From: Limnohabitans sp.
GTDB lineage: Bacteria; Pseudomonadota; Gammaproteobacteria; Burkholderiales; Burkholderiaceae_C
Length of the DNA: 12,415 nt
NCBI GenBank assembly: GCA_018883305.1
Contig: VEQI01000060.1
Span: 1 to 12,415, forward strand
Direction: 5' to 3'
A program made the translations under genes and the position numbers. Shown here in pieces: positions 1 to 6,638 of this stretch (its first letter is position 1; every line of letters starts with the position of its first letter). The notes beneath the pieces are model-generated. The model was not told the DNA's origin. It ran no database searches and saw nothing but the letters and a program-made list of their open reading frames with translations.

Positions 1-1
1 G

Positions 2-115
2 GTTTATCTGGCGGTGACACTGCTGTATTTCATTTCTGCTTTCAGCATCAACCGCATCATGCTGATGGTGGAAAACAGAATACGCGTTCCCGGCTATGTC
101 GGAGGTGGCAAATAA
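2..115 (+). CDS. Amino acid ABC transporter permease, C-terminal fragment (GltJ-like)
   Basis: Only the last 37 codons are present; the 5' end lies outside the window. The visible peptide begins with a hydrophobic segment (LLYFISAF) and ends in a basic, cytoplasm-facing tail with the motif RVPGYVGGGK. This pattern closes the last membrane span of polar amino acid permeases of the HisM/GltJ type. Its stop codon TAA shares its last base with the ATG of the next permease (TAATG), and the Shine-Dalgarno sequence of that next gene (GGAGGT, 101-106) lies within its final Gly codons, so the two are translationally coupled. By position and by similarity of the neighbours to GltK and GltL, it is the GltJ-type partner of a heteromeric permease. 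The call rests on the tail and the context, since no conserved permease loop is visible. Confidence 0.8.
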   Translation, partial: VYLAVTLLYFISAFSINRIMLMVENRIRVPGYVGGGK

Positions 116-780
116 TGACCTACGATTTTTCTTTCGTAAATTGGGGCGTGGTCACCGGCTTTTTGCTCAAGGGCTTTGTGTTCTCCCTGCAACTGACAGT
201 GGTGGCCATGCTGGGCGGCATCCTGTTCGGTACCTTGCTGGCGCTGATGCGCCTTTCCGGAAAACCGTGGCTGGTGCTGCCAGCCTCCGGTTATGTGAAC
301 ACCATGCGCTCCATTCCGCTGGTGATGGTGATTCTGTGGTTTTACTTGCTCATCCCCTTTTTGATTGGCAAACCGATTGGTGCGGAGATGTCGGCGGTGA
401 TCACCTTCATCGCGTTTGAAGCGGCTTACTTCAGCGAGATCATGCGTGCAGGCATTCAGTCCATTCCGCGTGGTCAGGTGTTTGCGGGTCAGGCCCTGGG
501 CATGACGTATGCCCAAAACATGCGGCTCATCATCTTGCCGCAAGCGTTTCGAAACATGTTGCCGGTGTTGTTGACGCAAACCATCATCTTGTTTCAAGAC
601 ACTTCGCTGGTGTATGCCATCGGCGCGTATGACTTGCTCAAGGGCTTTGCCAATGCCGGCAAGATTTATGGTCGCCCCGAGGAAGCCTATTTGCTGGCGG
701 CAGCCGTGTATTTTGTGATTTGTTTTGCCTTGTCCTGGGGCGTCAAGCGTCTGCAGGCCCGAATTGCCATCGTGCGTTGA
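115..780 (+). CDS. gltK: Polar amino acid ABC transporter permease (GltK-like)
   Basis: 221-residue inner-membrane permease, close to the roughly 224 residues of E. coli GltK. Hydrophobic spans lie at about residues 15-45, 65-85, 93-108, 148-170 and 192-208. The diagnostic stretch NTMRSIPLVMVILWFYLLIP (62-81) closely resembles GltK. The EAA-type cytoplasmic loop that docks onto the ATPase lies at about 125-144 (GQALGMTYAQNMRLIILPQA), followed by the LTQTIILFQDTSLVYAI segment typical of glutamate/aspartate permeases. With the upstream permease and downstream ATPase it should form the membrane channel for an acidic or polar amino acid, most likely glutamate or aspartate; exact specificity cannot be read from sequence. 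The ATG at 115 is supported by GGAGGT 8 nt upstream and by overlap with the previous stop codon. The binding-protein gene is not in the window and is presumably upstream. Confidence 0.93.
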   Translation: MTYDFSFVNWGVVTGFLLKGFVFSLQLTVVAMLGGILFGTLLALMRLSGKPWLVLPASGYVNTMRSIPLVMVILWFYLLIPFLIGKPIGAEMSAVITFIAFEAAYFSEIMRAGIQSIPRGQVFAGQALGMTYAQNMRLIILPQAFRNMLPVLLTQTIILFQDTSLVYAIGAYDLLKGFANAGKIYGRPEEAYLLAAAVYFVICFALSWGVKRLQARIAIVR

Positions 781-800
781 GCGCGGGCCGGAGAATCCTC

Positions 801-1538
801 ATGATTGAAATCAAGCATGTGTCCAAATGGTATGGCCCGGTGCAGGTGCTCAACGACTGCTCTGTCAGCATCAACAAGGGCGATGTGGTGGTGGTGTGCG
901 GTCCCTCCGGGTCGGGCAAGTCCACGCTCATCAAGACCGTCAATGGCCTGGAGCCTTTTCAGCAAGGCGAGATCTTTGTGGATGGCGTGCCTTTGCACGC
1001 ACCGACCACTGACCTGCCGAAGTTACGTTCGCGCGTGGGCATGGTGTTCCAGCACTTTGAGCTGTTTCCGCATTTGTCGGTGACGGAAAACCTGACCATT
1101 GCCCAGGTGAAGGTGCTGGGTCGCTCCATCGATGAAGCCACGGCCCGTGGCCTGAAGATGCTGGACCGCGTGGGCCTGATGGCGCACAAGGACAAATTTC
1201 CCGGGCAGCTCTCTGGCGGTCAGCAGCAGCGCGTGGCGATTGCCCGGGCCTTGTCCATGGATCCGGTGGTGATGCTGTTTGATGAGCCCACCTCGGCGCT
1301 GGACCCTGAAATGGTGGGTGAGGTGCTGGAGGTGATGGTGCAGCTGGCGCAAGAAGGCATGACCATGATGTGCGTTACCCATGAAATGGGTTTTGCTCGC
1401 CAGGTGGCCAGCCGTGTGATCTTCATCGACGTGGGCGGCCGCATCCTGGAGGACTGCTCCAAGGACGAGTTCTTCGGTCACCCGGAAAACCGTCAGCCAC
1501 GCACCAAGGAATTTCTCTCGAAAATCCTTCAGCACTGA
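801..1538 (+). CDS. gltL: Polar amino acid ABC transporter ATP-binding protein (GltL/GlnQ-like)
   Basis: 245-residue cytoplasmic ATPase that drives the importer encoded by the two preceding genes. All nucleotide-binding motifs are present: Walker A GPSGSGKST (34-42), Q-loop Gln84 (MVFQHFELFPH), signature LSGGQQQR (137-144), Walker B VVMLFDEPTSALDP (156-169) and H-loop His194 (CVTHEMGFA). The sequences FQHFELFPH and THEMGFAR are typical of the polar amino acid branch. The frame is open upstream of 801, into the end of the permease gene, but the ATG at 801 follows GGAG at 790-793 with 7 nt spacing and gives the usual N-terminus MIEIKHVSKWYG, so it is preferred. There are 20 nt between the permease stop and this start, consistent with one operon. 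Its stop codon lies 3 nt from the stop of the convergent binding-protein gene. Confidence 0.95.
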   Translation: MIEIKHVSKWYGPVQVLNDCSVSINKGDVVVVCGPSGSGKSTLIKTVNGLEPFQQGEIFVDGVPLHAPTTDLPKLRSRVGMVFQHFELFPHLSVTENLTIAQVKVLGRSIDEATARGLKMLDRVGLMAHKDKFPGQLSGGQQQRVAIARALSMDPVVMLFDEPTSALDPEMVGEVLEVMVQLAQEGMTMMCVTHEMGFARQVASRVIFIDVGGRILEDCSKDEFFGHPENRQPRTKEFLSKILQH

Positions 1539-1546
1539 GGCTCAGT
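1534..1546. repeat. Small palindrome spanning two convergent stop codons
   Basis: ACTGA-GGC-TCAGT is a perfect 5-bp inverted repeat with a 3-nt centre. It contains the TGA stop of the ATPase gene (1536-1538) and, on the other strand, the TGA of the Bug-type binding-protein gene (1544-1542). The stem is too short and lacks a T-tract on either side, so it is not called a terminator. No other sequence separates the two operons here. Confidence 0.5.
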
Positions 1547-2534
1547 CCACCTTGCCGATGCGGCGTATCGCCGCGCTGATGCGCTCTGAATCCTGCTGCA
1601 AAAACGCCTGGAAGGCCGGGCCGTCACGCACGTCCAGCGGGGCGCCCAGGCGTCCCATGTACTGCACGAATTCGGCATCCGCGGCGGCACGCGCCACATC
1701 GCGACGCAACTGCTGCACCATGGCCTCATCCGTTTTGGCGGAAGCGAACAGGCCCACCCACAGATAAAACTCGGCGCCTTGATAGCCTAACTCCTTGGCG
1801 GTGGGCACATCGGGCAGCAAGGGATGGCGGGACACGCCGGTGGTGACCAGGGCGCGCAATTCACCGGCCTTGATCTGCGGCGCCAAGACAGCCGGCGCAC
1901 CAGCGGTGGTGGCCACGACATTGCCCAGCACAGCGGTCAGGGCGGGTCCGCCACCCGAGTAAGGAATGTGTCGCAGCTTGATGCCCGCAGAATGCGCCAG
2001 CATCTCAATGGGCAGATGCACCGCGCTGTAGGCGCCCGAGGAAGAGTAGGCGATGGTGTCAGGACGACGCTTGGCATCGGTCACGAAGTCGTCATAGGTT
2101 TTCCAGGGCGAGTCGGCCTTTACCACCAGCACCAGCGGATCGGCCACGATCAGGGACAGGGGCACGAAGTGGCTGCGATCATGTGCCGAGGTGCGACCAA
2201 ACTGACGCTCCGATTCCGGCAGCGTGTTGATGAAGGGGTGTGCTGCCAGCAAGGTGTAGCCATCGGCCGGTGCATTGGCCACCGTGGCCATGCCTACGGC
2301 GCCACCCGCGCCGGGCTTGGTGTTGATTACCACCGGTTGCTTCCAGAGCTTGAACAACGATTGCGCCATCGCACGCCCGGTCTGGTCCACCACCCCACCG
2401 GGCGGGAAGGGCACGACCAGTTGCACGGGTCGGCTGGGGAAGGTGTTGGCAGTTTGCGCCCAGCTAGTGGGCAGGCCAGACATGGCCAGCGCAGAGCCCG
2501 TGACGAATTGGCGACGAGACAACGAAGAGGGCAT
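1542..2534 (-). CDS. Tripartite tricarboxylate transporter-type (Bug/TctC) substrate-binding protein
   Basis: 330-residue periplasmic binding protein of the Bug (Bordetella uptake gene)/TctC family, which captures small carboxylates for TctAB-type secondary transporters. The N-terminus has a twin-arginine signal, SRRQFVTG (6-13), a hydrophobic core, and a likely cleavage site after Ala26 (TSWA/QT). Family hallmarks follow: RPVQLVVPFPPGGVVDQTGR (35-54) forming the first ligand-binding loop, NTKPGAGGAVG (71-81), DGYTLL (91-96), SSSGAYSAVHL (164-174), HIPYSGGGPA (189-198) and LPDVPTAKELG (240-250). The start is supported by GGAG (complement of 2542-2545) 7 nt upstream. It lies 21 nt downstream of the molybdenum hydroxylase large subunit and is probably co-transcribed, suggesting it binds the substrate or product of that enzyme. 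No TctA or TctB membrane gene is in the window; solitary Bug proteins are common in Burkholderiales. The ligand is unknown. Confidence 0.93.
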   Translation of the reverse strand: MPSSLSRRQFVTGSALAMSGLPTSWAQTANTFPSRPVQLVVPFPPGGVVDQTGRAMAQSLFKLWKQPVVINTKPGAGGAVGMATVANAPADGYTLLAAHPFINTLPESERQFGRTSAHDRSHFVPLSLIVADPLVLVVKADSPWKTYDDFVTDAKRRPDTIAYSSSGAYSAVHLPIEMLAHSAGIKLRHIPYSGGGPALTAVLGNVVATTAGAPAVLAPQIKAGELRALVTTGVSRHPLLPDVPTAKELGYQGAEFYLWVGLFASAKTDEAMVQQLRRDVARAAADAEFVQYMGRLGAPLDVRDGPAFQAFLQQDSERISAAIRRIGKVD

Positions 2535-2555
2535 GGAAATACTCCAGTCAACAAA

Positions 2556-4685
2556 TCAAGACATGGCCTGCACGATGCGATCGAACTGCAGCGGCAGATC
2601 ACGCACCCGCACACCCAAGGCATGGTGCACCGCATTGCCAATGGCCGCAGCGGTGGGGCCGGTCACGCCCTCACCAACACCCAGCGAAGGTTCTTCGGGC
2701 CGAGAAAGAAGCTCGATGTCCACCCGTGGCAATTCACTGAAACGCAGAATCGGATAGCGCTCCCAGTCGGTGCTGGTAATCTGCTGTGCATCATACTGAA
2801 CTTGCTCCTTCAGGACCCAACTGGTGACTTGCACAATGCCGCCTTCCAGCTGATTGAGCACGCCATCCGGATTGACAATGCACCCGCAGTCCACGGCGGC
2901 CACCACTCGCTTCACGGCCACGCGCTGCGTCAGGTCCACCTCCGCGATGACGGCCGCGTAATTGCCGATATTTTTATAACGTGCGAAGGCCAGTCCCACG
3001 CCTCGGCCTTCACCGCCCGGGGCGGTGGGGTCCCACTGTGCACGTTTCACGACAGCCTCAATCACCGCGCGCGCGCGCGGATCTGACAGGTGCCGCAGAC
3101 GAAAGCTCACCGGATCTTGTCCGCTGGCCAGGGCCAGCTCGTCCATGAAGGACTCGATGGCAAACACATTCAGGTAGGCCCCCAACGCGCGCAGGGCCGA
3201 GACCCGGATGGGCATGGGGGTCAATGCATGGTTGATCACCTGCATGGCGGGCAGATCGTAATAGGGCACGGCGTTGCGCTGACTGCCCCCGCCCATGTGC
3301 AAAGGCATGTCCGCCGTGGGCATCATGGGACGCCCCTCACCCTGATGCCAGGCGGCCAGGAAACCGGGTTCAGGCCGCCGGCCCGGGCGCTGGATATGGC
3401 GATTGCCCCAGATGTGCTCCTCCCAGTTGACGATGCGTCCTTGCGCGTCCAGGCCTGCCCGCAACTGCACCACCATGGCCGGGCCTTGGGGCTCCCAGGC
3501 AAATTCATCTTCGCGCATCCACTGCACGCGTACCGGAACACCGGGCAGGGCGCGAGCCAGCAACACGGCATCAAAGCTCACATCGTCTGCTCCGTTGTGG
3601 CCGTAACACCCTGAACCCTCTGCATGGCGAGCCACCACCTGTTCGGGGGCCAGCTGGAGCAACTTGGCGATTTCATCACGCAGTGCGTGGATGGACTGTG
3701 AGGCCGACCACACTTCCAACTGCTCGTCATGCCAGCAAGCCAATCCGCATGAAGGACCAATCGAGGCGTGTGACAGATAGGGACGTGTGAACGTGGCACT
3801 GTGCTGCTCAACTGCGGCCGCCAGGTTGGGCGGATCGTCCTGCAGGGTTTCGATCTCGGCTGGTTGCTGGCGCAGGTAGTCGTGAAGCGTGTGTGCGGGC
3901 GGCAGGGCCGGACCGGCTTGCCAGTGACAGTCTTTGGCCAGGCGCTGCATGGCGCGAATGGCTTGTTCCTCGCGCTGGGCGATCACGCCCAGAAAGCTGC
4001 CGTCACGCACCACGCGGATGACACCTGGCAAGGCACGGGTGGCGGCATCATCCACCGACAGCAACACCGCGCCCACACCGGGTGGTCGCACGATGCGACC
4101 ATGCACCATGCCGGGCAGCCGAATGTCATGTAAAAAAGTGCCCCCGCGCAACTTCGCCGGCAAATCCAGGCGCGGCAGCGATTGCCCCACCAGGCGGTGC
4201 TGGGCGGGGGCCTTGGGCGCCGCACGAGCGCAGGCCGGTTGTGACAGGTCCACCTGATCGGACAGTGCCCAATAGGACAAGCCCTGGTCGCGGCCAGGCA
4301 CCTTGAACACCCCTCGCTCCACGATGAGTTGCTGTGGCTGGACGTGCCACTGGTTTGCAGCTGCTTGCGCAAACAGGTGACGGATTTCGGCGCAGGCCTG
4401 GCGCATGGCCTCGCCGCCTTCCTGGATCGAACGGCTGCCGGAGGTCGAGCCCTCGTTGGGGCTGCGTGACGAATCCACGGCATGAACCTCGATGCAGTGG
4501 TAGTCCACATCGAGCTCATCGGCCGCGATCTGGGCAATGGCCGAGAGAATGCCCTGGCCCAACTCCACCTTGCCCGTGAACAAACTGACACGTCCGTTGG
4601 CGTCAAACCGCACCCAGCGATTCAGCTGTGGCGTGGCGGCCAACGTGGGCGGCAGGGTCAGGTCCTTGACGGTGGGGCTGCTCAT
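2556..4685 (-). CDS. Molybdopterin-binding subunit of a two-subunit molybdenum hydroxylase (IorB-like, xanthine dehydrogenase family)
   Basis: 709-residue large subunit of a xanthine oxidase-family hydroxylase, carrying the molybdopterin cofactor. The N-terminal part shows GKVELGQGILSAIAQIAADE (38-57), characteristic of the isoquinoline 1-oxidoreductase beta (IorB) branch. Cofactor-binding stretches include HAEGSGCYGHNGADDVSFDA (354-373), LRALGAYLNVFAIESFMDEL (498-517) and VDCGCIVNPDGVLNQLEGGI (598-617). The C-terminal GVGE motif (669-672) supplies the conserved active-site glutamate, Glu672. The frame is open a further 60 codons upstream, but the ATG at 4685 overlaps the stop of the [2Fe-2S] gene (ATGA, 4 nt) and begins just before the conserved region, so it is chosen. 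No twin-arginine signal and no fused cytochrome c domain is seen, unlike some nicotinate or aldehyde members. The substrate could be an N-heterocycle or aldehyde; isoquinoline itself is not implied. No FAD subunit gene is adjacent. Confidence 0.93.
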   Translation of the reverse strand: MSSPTVKDLTLPPTLAATPQLNRWVRFDANGRVSLFTGKVELGQGILSAIAQIAADELDVDYHCIEVHAVDSSRSPNEGSTSGSRSIQEGGEAMRQACAEIRHLFAQAAANQWHVQPQQLIVERGVFKVPGRDQGLSYWALSDQVDLSQPACARAAPKAPAQHRLVGQSLPRLDLPAKLRGGTFLHDIRLPGMVHGRIVRPPGVGAVLLSVDDAATRALPGVIRVVRDGSFLGVIAQREEQAIRAMQRLAKDCHWQAGPALPPAHTLHDYLRQQPAEIETLQDDPPNLAAAVEQHSATFTRPYLSHASIGPSCGLACWHDEQLEVWSASQSIHALRDEIAKLLQLAPEQVVARHAEGSGCYGHNGADDVSFDAVLLARALPGVPVRVQWMREDEFAWEPQGPAMVVQLRAGLDAQGRIVNWEEHIWGNRHIQRPGRRPEPGFLAAWHQGEGRPMMPTADMPLHMGGGSQRNAVPYYDLPAMQVINHALTPMPIRVSALRALGAYLNVFAIESFMDELALASGQDPVSFRLRHLSDPRARAVIEAVVKRAQWDPTAPGGEGRGVGLAFARYKNIGNYAAVIAEVDLTQRVAVKRVVAAVDCGCIVNPDGVLNQLEGGIVQVTSWVLKEQVQYDAQQITSTDWERYPILRFSELPRVDIELLSRPEEPSLGVGEGVTGPTAAAIGNAVHHALGVRVRDLPLQFDRIVQAMS
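3066..3079. repeat. (CG)7 alternating dinucleotide run
   Basis: A 14-nt uninterrupted CG run lies inside the molybdenum hydroxylase large-subunit gene, covering codons for residues 536-540 (PRARA). It can arise from Arg/Ala codon choice in a high-G+C genome; the reading frame is intact through it. Confidence 0.8.
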
Positions 4686-5164
4686 GGTGAGGTGTGCTCT
4701 CGAATCTGGGCCGCACGCTGGATGGCGCGAACAAAGCGCCAATGGGTACCGCAGCGGCACAAATGACCCTCCAGGGCCTCGATGATCTGGGCCTCGCTGG
4801 GCTGAGGCTGCGCTTGCAGCAAGGTTCGGGCGGTGATCAGAATGCCGTTGACGCAGTAACCGCATTGAACGGCCTGCTCCTGCTCAAAAGCCTGCATCAG
4901 TGCCTGCATCCACGGATCGTTCTGCAAGCCCTCCAGGGTGGTGATGTGTTTGTCTTCGCACGACCACAGCGGGGTGTCGCAAGCGGCCACAGAGCGGCCA
5001 TCGATGAGGACATGACACGCGCCACATTGCCCCAGGCCGCAACCGAAGCGCGCAGCCGTGAGTCCCAGATCGTTGCGCAGGGCATAGAGCAAAGGGGTTT
5101 GTCCATCGGCAGGAACCGAATGGACATCACCATTGACGTGCAACTGTGAAGAAGTGTCTGACAT
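4682..5164 (-). CDS. [2Fe-2S] subunit of the molybdenum hydroxylase (IorA-like)
   Basis: 160-residue small subunit that transfers electrons from the molybdenum centre. The N-terminal plant-ferredoxin domain has Cys42, Cys47, Cys50 and Cys62 (GCGLGQCGACHV, then AACDTP), giving C-x4-C-x2-C-x11-C. The C-terminal four-helix domain has Cys101, Cys104 (QCGYCVNG) and Cys136, Cys138 (HLCRCGTH), binding the second cluster. Length and cysteine pattern match the IorA/CoxS family exactly. An alternative TTG start at 5227 would add 21 residues that do not look conserved; the ATG at 5164 gives the usual N-terminus and is preferred, although no strong Shine-Dalgarno sequence precedes it. The stop overlaps the start of the large subunit by 4 nt, so the pair is translationally coupled. 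With no FAD subunit nearby, electrons must leave through another partner, perhaps a cytochrome or a quinone-linked carrier. Confidence 0.95.
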   Translation of the reverse strand: MSDTSSQLHVNGDVHSVPADGQTPLLYALRNDLGLTAARFGCGLGQCGACHVLIDGRSVAACDTPLWSCEDKHITTLEGLQNDPWMQALMQAFEQEQAVQCGYCVNGILITARTLLQAQPQPSEAQIIEALEGHLCRCGTHWRFVRAIQRAAQIREHTSP

Positions 5165-5188
5165 CGCAAGGGCCAAGCTGTTGCAGCC

Positions 5189-5208
5189 GGCATTGTGTGA
5201 CCAATGCC
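5189..5208. promoter_or_regulatory. Inverted repeat upstream of the molybdenum hydroxylase genes (candidate operator)
   Basis: GGCATTG-TGTGAC-CAATGCC is a perfect 7-bp inverted repeat with a 6-nt spacer. It ends 24 nt upstream of the ATG of the [2Fe-2S] gene, in the 119-nt gap (5165-5283) after the cupin-like gene. The arm sequence and spacing suit a dimeric repressor or activator site, but it could also form a hairpin in the 5' leader. No matching regulator gene is in the window and I cannot assign a family. Confidence 0.4.
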
Positions 5209-5240
5209 CGACAGGCCGTGTCGCCAACGCGTTAGACGAG

Positions 5241-5264
5241 CCAGACCCGAAGGCTCAGGTCTGG
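5241..5264. repeat. Inverted repeat / RNA hairpin between cupin-like and [2Fe-2S] genes
   Basis: CCAGACC (5241-5247) and GGTCTGG (5258-5264) form a 7-bp G+C-rich stem around a 10-nt loop, 20 nt past the stop of the cupin-like gene in the direction of transcription. It could attenuate or process the leftward transcript. It is not followed by a T-run on either strand, so a strong intrinsic terminator is not supported. Confidence 0.4.
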
Positions 5265-5283
5265 GGGCGGACACGCAGGCGCG

Positions 5284-5784
5284 TCAAACGGCCTCGAAAC
5301 TCAGGCGCTTGACCTTGGACATGTCGGTACCCTCGATGCGAATCAGGCTGGTGGGCGCCACACGAGTGGGGGCGTGCAGATCACCTTCGTTGTACACATG
5401 GGCCACACCGGGGGTCAGCTTGTAGGTGCGTGTGGCTTTCACCTTGCCGGGGCGCTCGGGCGTCGCGGCTTCCAGCAACTGGTAGTCACTCATTTCTGTC
5501 TCGCCCCGCGCCTGGCCGTAAATGGCCCACGAATGGGCATGGTCATGGGGCGTGGAGTTTTTGGCCGTGCGGTAGTTGTGCGCCAGGATGCAAAAGCCCA
5601 GGTCCGGGTCCTCGTACAGCATTTCGCGCTCGCCGACCTCGGGGGTGATGTGCCGGTCAATGAAGGCGGTGTCGGTCAGCAGCGTGCGCAGCAAACGCGC
5701 CACCTGCTCGCGGCCAGCGGGTCCGGGTTGTGTCGTCAGGCTGTGTCGGCACTGGTCAATGAAAGTCTTCAATTGCGGGTCCAT
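5284..5784 (-). CDS. Small cupin-fold protein, cysteine dioxygenase-like (putative metal-dependent enzyme)
   Basis: 166-residue protein with features of the double-stranded beta-helix (cupin) superfamily, of the sort annotated as predicted metal-dependent enzymes near cysteine dioxygenases. The first metal-binding motif is HDHAHSWAIYG (80-90), giving His80, His82 and His84 as candidate ligands. It continues into GETEMSDYQLLE (94-105) and a second half with GVAHVYNEGDLHAPTR (126-141), in which His129 or His137 is a likely further ligand. There is no signal peptide. The N-terminal 50 residues look helical. The start is supported by GGAG (complement of 5791-5794) with a 6-nt gap. It is the first gene of the leftward group, 119 nt upstream of the [2Fe-2S] gene; a hairpin and an inverted repeat lie between. 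I do not know its substrate. Thiol or small-molecule oxygenation is only a family-based guess. Confidence 0.75.
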   Translation of the reverse strand: MDPQLKTFIDQCRHSLTTQPGPAGREQVARLLRTLLTDTAFIDRHITPEVGEREMLYEDPDLGFCILAHNYRTAKNSTPHDHAHSWAIYGQARGETEMSDYQLLEAATPERPGKVKATRTYKLTPGVAHVYNEGDLHAPTRVAPTSLIRIEGTDMSKVKRLSFEAV

Positions 5785-5927
5785 GCAGGTCTCCAGTCAG
5801 CGTGTCATGCAAGGCACAGTGTAAAGAATTTGTACGGTGCTGGCCAAATACCGCCTCACACATGGCGGCGCGTTCGGGACAACCCTGGGTGGAGTGCCAC
5901 CGCTGGGGCTGATAAGCTGGCCTCCTC
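5785..5927. promoter_or_regulatory. Divergent intergenic control region
   Basis: This 143-bp gap is the only place where two transcription units diverge in the window, so it must hold the promoter for the rightward GST-to-hydroxy acid dehydrogenase group and very likely one for the leftward group. It contains an A+T-richer patch (5818-5850) and an imperfectly placed CCGCC/GGCGG inverted repeat (5851-5855 and 5864-5868, 8-nt spacer). No good sigma-70 pair is evident for the rightward direction; GATAAG (5911-5916), 11 nt before the GST start, is a poor -10 candidate with no -35 partner. Confidence 0.6.
5818..5847 (-). promoter_or_regulatory. Candidate sigma-70 promoter for the leftward operon
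   Basis: Read on the minus strand, TTGGCC (complement of 5842-5847, 4/6 to the -35 consensus) is followed after 18 nt by TACACT (complement of 5818-5823, 4/6 to the -10 consensus). Transcription would start near 5811, leaving a leader of about 27 nt before the cupin-like gene. Both boxes are weak, so this is only the best candidate seen. Confidence 0.3.
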
Positions 5928-6638
5928 ATGATCGATCTCTACACCGCCGCCACGCCCAATGGACACAAGGTGTCGATTGCGCTGGAGGAGTTGGAACTGC
6001 CCTACGCCCTCCAAGTGTTGAACCTGTCCGCGGGTGATCAAAAAGCCCCGGCTTTTCTGGCGATCAATCCCAACGGGCGCATCCCCGCCATCGTGGACCG
6101 GGACGCTGACAACTTTGCGGTGTTCGAGTCGGGTGCCTGCCTGATCTACCTGGCCGAGAAAACGGGACGGCTGATGCCGCCAGACACCAAGGGGCGCTCA
6201 CGCGTCATGCAGTGGCTGATGTTTCAAATGGGCGGCATTGGCCCGATGATGGGGCAGGCCAATGTCTTCTATCGCTATTTCCCGGAAAAAATTCAACCAG
6301 CCATCGACCGCTATCAAGGCGAGAGCCGGCGTTTGTTCGCGGTGCTCGATGGCCATTTGAAGACCCATGAATACCTGGCGGGCGATTACTCCATTGCCGA
6401 CATTGCCAACTGGGCCTGGGTGCGCACGCACCGTTGGTCCGGGGTGTCGGTGGAAGGCTTTCCGCATCTGCAACGCTGGCTCAGTGCCATTCGTGCGCGA
6501 CCCGCAGTGCAGCGGGGCATTGAACAACCCGCCACCCAGGTGCATTTGCGACGTGATGGTGATGAAGCCGCGCAACGCTATGCCGAGCAGGCCCGCGCCA
6601 TGGTTGAAATGGGACAAGCACCCAAGGACGCTTCATGA
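5928..6638 (+). CDS. yfcG: Nu-class glutathione S-transferase (YfcG/YghU-like)
   Basis: 236-residue cytoplasmic protein strongly resembling E. coli YfcG, a Nu-class GST with glutathione disulfide-bond reductase activity. The N-terminus MIDLYTAATPNGHKV places Thr9 and Asn11 exactly where YfcG has its catalytic-site Thr9 and Asn11. The thioredoxin-like domain (about 1-85) has the cis-proline in RIPAIVD (51-57) and the glutathione-binding FESGACLIYLAEKTGRL (66-82). The helical domain starts near 90 with MQWLMFQMGGIGPMMGQ (94-110), a family signature, and contains the N-capping box YSIADIANWAWV (154-165). No clear Shine-Dalgarno sequence precedes the ATG, but this start matches the family. It is the first gene of the rightward group and overlaps the next GST by 4 nt. 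Nu-class GSTs can act as glutathione lyases in aromatic ether breakdown in Novosphingobium, so a catabolic rather than redox role is possible here. Confidence 0.92.
   Translation: MIDLYTAATPNGHKVSIALEELELPYALQVLNLSAGDQKAPAFLAINPNGRIPAIVDRDADNFAVFESGACLIYLAEKTGRLMPPDTKGRSRVMQWLMFQMGGIGPMMGQANVFYRYFPEKIQPAIDRYQGESRRLFAVLDGHLKTHEYLAGDYSIADIANWAWVRTHRWSGVSVEGFPHLQRWLSAIRARPAVQRGIEQPATQVHLRRDGDEAAQRYAEQARAMVEMGQAPKDAS

Noticed and set aside
1824..3086. Long + strand open frame (420 codons) antisense to the Bug and molybdenum hydroxylase genes
   Set aside because: Its translation is rich in His, Arg, Gly and Gln with no family motif, it bridges two real genes on the other strand, and it is explained by codon bias in a high-G+C genome.
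4686..4865. 60-codon N-terminal extension of the molybdenum hydroxylase large subunit
   Set aside because: It lies within the [2Fe-2S] gene in another frame, has no signal peptide or conserved motif, and the ATGA overlap start at 4685 is typical of these pairs.
2556..5164. Naming the molybdenum hydroxylase isoquinoline 1-oxidoreductase
   Set aside because: IorAB is only the nearest named architecture; the family covers many substrates and no specificity residue can be identified by eye.
5241..5264. Intrinsic terminator after the cupin-like gene
   Set aside because: The stem is convincing but no T-tract follows on either strand, so it is recorded only as an inverted repeat.
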